The translations under genes and the position numbers were made by a program. From NCBI GenBank assembly GCA_963787005.1, contig CAWBBX010000017.1, forward strand, positions 21,398 through 85,397: a DNA stretch of 64,000 nucleotides, written 5' to 3'. A model generated the notes under the pieces. That model was not told the origin of the DNA. It made no database searches and worked only from the letters and a program-made list of their open reading frames with translations. Positions 59,528-64,000 of the stretch are shown here, piece after piece. This DNA is from FEN-1297 sp963787005 (GTDB lineage Bacteria; Bacteroidota; Ignavibacteria; Ignavibacteriales; Ignavibacteriaceae). The stretch's first letter is position 1, and the number at the start of each line of letters is the position of its first letter.

Positions 59528-61282
59528 ATGACCTCTACTTTGCACACGATCGACTGGATTGTAATTGCCGGATACTTCGCCATCATTCTGGGACTGGCGT
59601 GGTGGGTTATCAGACAGAAGCAGGATACTTCCGACGATTATTTCCTCGCCGGACGCCACCTCGGCTGGTTTATAGTCGGCGCTTCTATATTTGCCTCAAA
59701 TATCGGTTCCGAACACTTAGTGGGTCTCGCAGGTTCCGGCGCCACCGACGGAGTGGCAATGGCGCACTACGAGCTCCACGCCTGGTGTCTTCTTGTTCTT
59801 GGATGGATCATGGCTCCTTTTTACATGCGTTCAAAAGTTTTTACTATGCCCGAGTTTTTGGAGAAGCGTTTTTCTCCGGGTAACCGCACTCTTCTTTCCG
59901 CTATTTCACTCGTCGCTTATATCCTTACCAAAATAGCGGTCGGTATTTTTGCTGGAGGCGTGGTGTTCAGCGTACTTCTTCCGGAGGTGTCGTTCCTCGG
60001 AATGAACAGCTTCTGGGTCGGCTCTATATTGGTAATAGTTTTAACCGGACTTTATACAATCTTGGGTGGTATGCGCGCCGTCGCTTACACCGAGGCTCTT
60101 CAGACGCTGGTGCTCATCTTCGGTTCAATACTCGTTACGGTTTACGGCCTCCACGCTCTCGGCGGATGGCACGTGCTGTCGCAGACTGTCGGACCAGAGA
60201 TGCTGAATCTCTGGAAACCCATGGTGCCTTCGGGTGTTCAAAGCACGTGGGAGCCGGTTAAAGAAGCCGGTAAGATGGCCTGGTATTTCAACGATAACTA
60301 CCCGTGGCTCGGAATGCTTTTCTGCGCTCCGATAATCGGACTCTGGTATTGGACAACCGATCAGTACATTGTTCAGCGCGCAATAAGCGCCAAGAACGAA
60401 ACCGAAGCCAGAAGAGGCTCAATTGCCGCGGGATTTCTGAAACTTCTCCCGGTTTTCATATTTATTATTCCCGGACTTATATGCTTCGCTATCGCGAAGA
60501 ACGGCATTGTACCGGCTATTCAGCATCAATTAATTGACGCGAGCGGAAACGTAATTAGGGCTAACGCGCAAAAAGCCTTCCCGCTTCTCGTCGCATATAT
60601 TCTTCCGGTCGGCATAAGGGGTATTGTAGTGGCGGGACTCCTCGCCGCGCTGATGAGCTCGCTGGCAGGAGTCTTTAATGCGTCGTCTACTTTATTCACA
60701 ATGGATTTCTATTCGCGCTTGAGACCGAAGGCATCCCAGAAACAGCTTGTGTGGATGGGACGAGTTGCTACCTCCGTTATGGTTTTGATCGGGCTGGCAT
60801 GGATACCCGTTATAGAGGGAGGCCGCGGTTTGTATGACTATCTCCAGGGTGTGCAGTCTTACCTGGCCCCGCCGATATTCGTCGTATTTTTCCTCGGGGT
60901 TTTCTGGAAGAGACTGAACGCGAAGGGCTGTATGGCCGCCTTGATTACCGGTTTCGGTCTGGGGCTTTTCAGACTTGCAGTTGATACACCGGTAAAAATG
61001 TTTTCGGATTTCAGTTATACGACCGGTTCTTTTCTCTGGATAGTCAATAATATTTTCTTCCAGTACTACAGTCTGATAATCTTCCTTGTAAGTATCGGTG
61101 TTATGATTGTTGTAAGTTATATGACGGAAGAGCCTGCTTACGAAAAACTAAGCGGCTTGACTTACGGAACGACAACGGCCGCTCACAAGCAAGAATCGCG
61201 CAGTACCTGGAAGCGCGGCGACGTTATAGCTTCGATTATACTGGTGCTCTGCATAATTACTATATATCTTATATTCTCATAA
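59528..61282 (+). CDS. Sodium/sugar symporter (SSS family, SGLT type)
   Basis: 584 residues with about 14 membrane spans. It has the SSS signatures 'FASNIGSEHLVGLAGSG' near the start and 'GLLAALMSSLAGVFNASSTL' in the middle. It imports a sugar with Na+ (SGLT-like branch). The AAAGGAAA ribosome site fits the ATG. It lies between an aldose epimerase and a GH31 glycosidase, so the expected cargo is a monosaccharide released from an alpha-glycoside. The exact sugar cannot be told. Confidence 0.94.
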   Translation: MTSTLHTIDWIVIAGYFAIILGLAWWVIRQKQDTSDDYFLAGRHLGWFIVGASIFASNIGSEHLVGLAGSGATDGVAMAHYELHAWCLLVLGWIMAPFYMRSKVFTMPEFLEKRFSPGNRTLLSAISLVAYILTKIAVGIFAGGVVFSVLLPEVSFLGMNSFWVGSILVIVLTGLYTILGGMRAVAYTEALQTLVLIFGSILVTVYGLHALGGWHVLSQTVGPEMLNLWKPMVPSGVQSTWEPVKEAGKMAWYFNDNYPWLGMLFCAPIIGLWYWTTDQYIVQRAISAKNETEARRGSIAAGFLKLLPVFIFIIPGLICFAIAKNGIVPAIQHQLIDASGNVIRANAQKAFPLLVAYILPVGIRGIVVAGLLAALMSSLAGVFNASSTLFTMDFYSRLRPKASQKQLVWMGRVATSVMVLIGLAWIPVIEGGRGLYDYLQGVQSYLAPPIFVVFFLGVFWKRLNAKGCMAALITGFGLGLFRLAVDTPVKMFSDFSYTTGSFLWIVNNIFFQYYSLIIFLVSIGVMIVVSYMTEEPAYEKLSGLTYGTTTAAHKQESRSTWKRGDVIASIILVLCIITIYLIFS

Positions 61283-61361
61283 CTGTTATTCCGATAAAAG
61301 AATAATAAGTATTGAGGGAATTGATGTTTTAGTAATTTTAAAAGAATACTTAAATAAATTT

Positions 61362-61387
61362 AACACCCGGCATTACTGCCGGGTGTT
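61362..61387 (+). terminator. Hairpin terminator after the symporter gene
   Basis: A perfect 10-base stem AACACCCGGC / GCCGGGTGTT with loop ATTACT, followed by ggtgtttcctttttctcc. The T run is interrupted, so it is a fair but not perfect factor-independent terminator. It suggests that the glycosidase downstream is transcribed from its own promoter or by read-through. Confidence 0.75.
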
Positions 61388-61542
61388 GGTGTTTCCTTTT
61401 TCTCCGCTGCCCGGTTAAATTTCAATATCAGCGGAATTTTTATTTAAGCCGAGACCGGCATTTCATCCTCACAAACATTTCCCGAACCGCTGCAGAAATT
61501 TCGAACGAGTGATAGTTCATTAAATTGAGAGGGGCGAATCAA

Positions 61543-64000
61543 TTGAAAAAGATTATTATAATCCTCGCAGTAATTTTATCCATCCCGGTATTAGCACAGC
61601 AGAAATTTAAAAAGATTGATAACGGCATTATTGTGCCAGTATCAAATACTCTGGTTAACGGAGCCAAGCTGGTGCGGATAGAAGCAGTAACCGGTAAAAT
61701 CATCCGCGTCAGCGCGGTGAACGCCGAAAGTTTTCCCGATGTTAAGAGCCTGATGATTGAACGAAAGAAATTACCTCCGGCTGAGTTTAGTGTCGAACAA
61801 AAAAAAGATACTGTTGTTTTTAAGACAAAATCTCTGGAAGTTAAAATTTCACCGGAAACAGGGGGAATTGAATTCTGTGATCTGAACGGTAAACGAATAC
61901 TTTCAACTTTAAAGGACGGCGGCAGCACGATAGAACCTGTTACATTGGAAAATAAATCTTTGTATAGAATACGGCAGCAGTTTGAATCGTCCGAAGGCGA
62001 GGCGTTCTACGGACTCGGGCAGCAGCAGGAAGGTCTGTTCAATTATAAAGGACACGACGTCGATCTTTACCAGTACAACACGAAAATTTCAATACCGTTT
62101 GTCATCTCAAATAATAATTACGGGATACTGTGGGATAATTATTCGCGCACAAAGTTCGGAGACCCGCGCGAATACGGTCCGCTTTCGGCTTTTAAACTTT
62201 TTAACGCTGACGGTAAAGAAGGGGGACTCTCGGCTAATTACTACAACTCAAAAGACAGTGAAAACATTTTCCTTACGCGCGACGAGGATCAAATTAATTA
62301 CGAGTTCATTCCTTTTTTGAAAAACTTTCCCGAAGGATTTAAGTTAAGCGACGGAAAGGCCGTGTGGAACGGTTCATTGGAGCCCGATTCGTCCGGGTTA
62401 TATAAATTCCGTCTGTACGCATCCGGGCATTGTAAAATGTGGATCGATAATAAATTAATCGTTGACCGCTGGCGGCAGTCGTGGAACGCGTTTGTTCATC
62501 TCTTCGATCTTAAAATGGAAAAAGGACATAAGTACCCGGTAAGGATCGAATGGATACCCGACGGCGGCGAGGCATACATTTCGCTGAAGGTGAAAACGCC
62601 GGTCAATCCCGCCGTGCAGAATGAACTATCTCTTTATTCGGAATACGGACATCAGATAGACTACTATTTTATCGACGGCACTAACATGGACGAAGTCATC
62701 AGCGGCTACCGTCAATTAACCGGCAAAGCGCTGATCCCTCCAAAATGGGCGATGGGATTCTGGCAGAGCAGGGAGCGCTACAAAACGCAGGACGAGCTTC
62801 TGCAGGTCGGGCGCGAGTACCGGAAGCTGAAAATTCCGTTCGATAACATTGTGCAGGACTGGTTTTACTGGAAGGAAGATCAGTGGGGAAGCCAGCGTTT
62901 CGATTCCGCACGCTACCCTGATCCGAAGGCAATGATCGACGAGCTGCACAATAAGCTTCACGAGCATTTCATGATTTCAGTGTGGCCGAAATTTTACGTC
63001 GGTACGAAGAATTACGATATAATGAAGGATAAAGGATATCTTTACTCTGGTAATGTGGCGATGAAAAACAAGGACTGGGTGGGTTCCGGTTACCTTTCAA
63101 CATTTTACGATCCGTTTAATCCCGGCGCGAGAAAACTGTTTTGGAAAATGATAAATGAAAAAATTTATCCGACAGGAGTTGATGCATGGTGGCTCGACGC
63201 AACCGAGCCCGATATGAATTCCAATATGACTATGGATACCCGGAAATACCTGATGGATCCGACCGCGCTTGGGCCCGGCGCAGAATACTTCAACGCCTAT
63301 TCACTTGAAAACTCGAGAGCGGTTTACAACGGGCAGATGAGCGTCGATCCGGATAAGCGCGTCTTCATACTTACACGCTCCGCGTTCGCCGGGCAGCAGC
63401 GTTACGGCGCAGCGGTATGGAGCGGCGATATCGCTTCCACATGGAAGGACATGAAGGGACAGGTTCCTGCCGGGTTAAATTATTCGATGTCAGGCCTGCC
63501 TTACTGGACGTTCGACATCGGCGGCTTTGCCGTCCCGAATAAATTTATTGACGCTAAAGACGGGAACCTGAAAGAATGGCGCGAACTTCTTACACGCTGG
63601 TACGAGTTCGGGGCGTTCTGCCCGCTGTACAGATCGCACGGACAATACCCGTACCGAGAAATCTTTAACGTTGCCCCCGAGGGAAGTCCCGAGTACAACG
63701 CCATGGTAGGAGTAACGAAACTCAGATACAGATTTATGCCGTATATTTATTCGCTTGCGGGTATGGTATATTTTAAAGACTACACTATTATGCGTGCGCT
63801 GGTAATGGACTTCGAAAAAGACAAAAACGTAACGAACATTTCAAACGAATATATGTTCGGACCCGCGCTGCTCGTCGCCCCGGTTACTGCATACAAAGAA
63901 AGAACAAAAGAAGTTTACCTGCCGTCGGGAAACGGCTGGTTCAATCTTTACTCGGGTAAGTATTATAAGGGGGGACAAAAGATAAATGTAGCAATAAGTG
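61543..64000 (+). CDS. GH31 alpha-glycosidase with PA14 insert (partial, runs off window)
   Basis: 819 residues visible; the 3' end lies beyond the window. The start is taken as TTG at 61543 with GAGGGG nine bases upstream. It begins with a signal peptide ('IIILAVILSIPVLAQQKF'). An N-terminal beta-sandwich ('AFYGLGQQQEGLFNYKGHDV') is followed by a PA14-like insert (about 257-355, 'SGLYKFRLYASGHCKMWIDN'). The (beta/alpha)8 catalytic domain has the nucleophile Asp552 in 'WWLDATEPDMNSN' and the acid/base Asp629 in 'VWSGDIASTW'. Likely alpha-xylosidase or alpha-glucosidase acting in the periplasm or outside. The PA14 insert is known in xyloglucan-active GH31 enzymes, so xyloglucan is a candidate; this is inferred. 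Confidence 0.9.
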   Translation, partial: MKKIIIILAVILSIPVLAQQKFKKIDNGIIVPVSNTLVNGAKLVRIEAVTGKIIRVSAVNAESFPDVKSLMIERKKLPPAEFSVEQKKDTVVFKTKSLEVKISPETGGIEFCDLNGKRILSTLKDGGSTIEPVTLENKSLYRIRQQFESSEGEAFYGLGQQQEGLFNYKGHDVDLYQYNTKISIPFVISNNNYGILWDNYSRTKFGDPREYGPLSAFKLFNADGKEGGLSANYYNSKDSENIFLTRDEDQINYEFIPFLKNFPEGFKLSDGKAVWNGSLEPDSSGLYKFRLYASGHCKMWIDNKLIVDRWRQSWNAFVHLFDLKMEKGHKYPVRIEWIPDGGEAYISLKVKTPVNPAVQNELSLYSEYGHQIDYYFIDGTNMDEVISGYRQLTGKALIPPKWAMGFWQSRERYKTQDELLQVGREYRKLKIPFDNIVQDWFYWKEDQWGSQRFDSARYPDPKAMIDELHNKLHEHFMISVWPKFYVGTKNYDIMKDKGYLYSGNVAMKNKDWVGSGYLSTFYDPFNPGARKLFWKMINEKIYPTGVDAWWLDATEPDMNSNMTMDTRKYLMDPTALGPGAEYFNAYSLENSRAVYNGQMSVDPDKRVFILTRSAFAGQQRYGAAVWSGDIASTWKDMKGQVPAGLNYSMSGLPYWTFDIGGFAVPNKFIDAKDGNLKEWRELLTRWYEFGAFCPLYRSHGQYPYREIFNVAPEGSPEYNAMVGVTKLRYRFMPYIYSLAGMVYFKDYTIMRALVMDFEKDKNVTNISNEYMFGPALLVAPVTAYKERTKEVYLPSGNGWFNLYSGKYYKGGQKINVAIS

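Overview
The window reads like a chromosome fragment from the Ignavibacteriota (Bacteroidota/Chlorobi side of the FCB group). The best single clue is the C-terminal secretion tail of the ice-binding protein at 9132-10223. It carries the 'NYPNPFNPST' motif, typical of type IX secretion sorting domains in Ignavibacterium and Melioribacter relatives. The base composition is AT-rich. No rRNA, tRNA, CRISPR array, transposase or phage gene was recognised. The taxonomic call is an inference.

Layout. (1) 196-10223: a very large cyclic beta-1,2-glucan synthase and a secreted ice-binding (DUF3494) adhesin-like protein, separated by short intergenic palindromes. (2) 10671-28242, plus strand: a tightly packed signalling operon of a REC-PAS kinase, a frameshifted STAS-like gene, a truncated HAMP-PAS protein, a CHASE-sensor kinase, a kinase broken by four frameshifts, a ten-PAS kinase and a stand-alone receiver. 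A broken copy of part of the ten-PAS kinase follows at 28313-28712. (3) 28741-31161: palindromic intergenic elements, a frameshifted pirin gene and an aldo/keto reductase. (4) 31216-53546, minus strand: six more histidine kinases, three of them hybrids carrying REC domains, with two stand-alone receivers and one NarL-type regulator. (5) 54304-57952, minus strand: an SPFH/prohibitin protein, a B12-binding radical SAM protein and an atypical NarL-type regulator. (6) 58339-64000, plus strand: a sugar-use group of aldose 1-epimerase (frameshifted), sodium/sugar symporter and a GH31 alpha-glycosidase with a PA14 insert that runs off the window.

The outstanding feature is the roughly 43-kb signalling island (10671-53546). 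It holds ten kinase genes, about nine of them intact, with more than 40 PAS domains. No HPt domain was seen, and only one DNA-binding regulator lies inside it. The kinases are built from a shared pool of modules. Some PAS modules and the HisKA-HATPase core are close to identical in DNA sequence between neighbours. One REC has lost its phosphorylatable Asp while its paralogue has lost the conserved Lys. A hybrid kinase (35662-40242) has a split counterpart (23300-27820 plus 27826-28242). This looks like a place where sensor kinases are made by duplication, recombination and decay. The most reasonable functional guess is a phosphorelay or competing-kinase network in which many inputs meet on a few receivers.

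Caution: seven single-base frameshifts occur in four genes (13636, about 19657, 20030, 20550, 21553, 29286, 59103), several at short A runs. Some may be consensus errors rather than real mutations.
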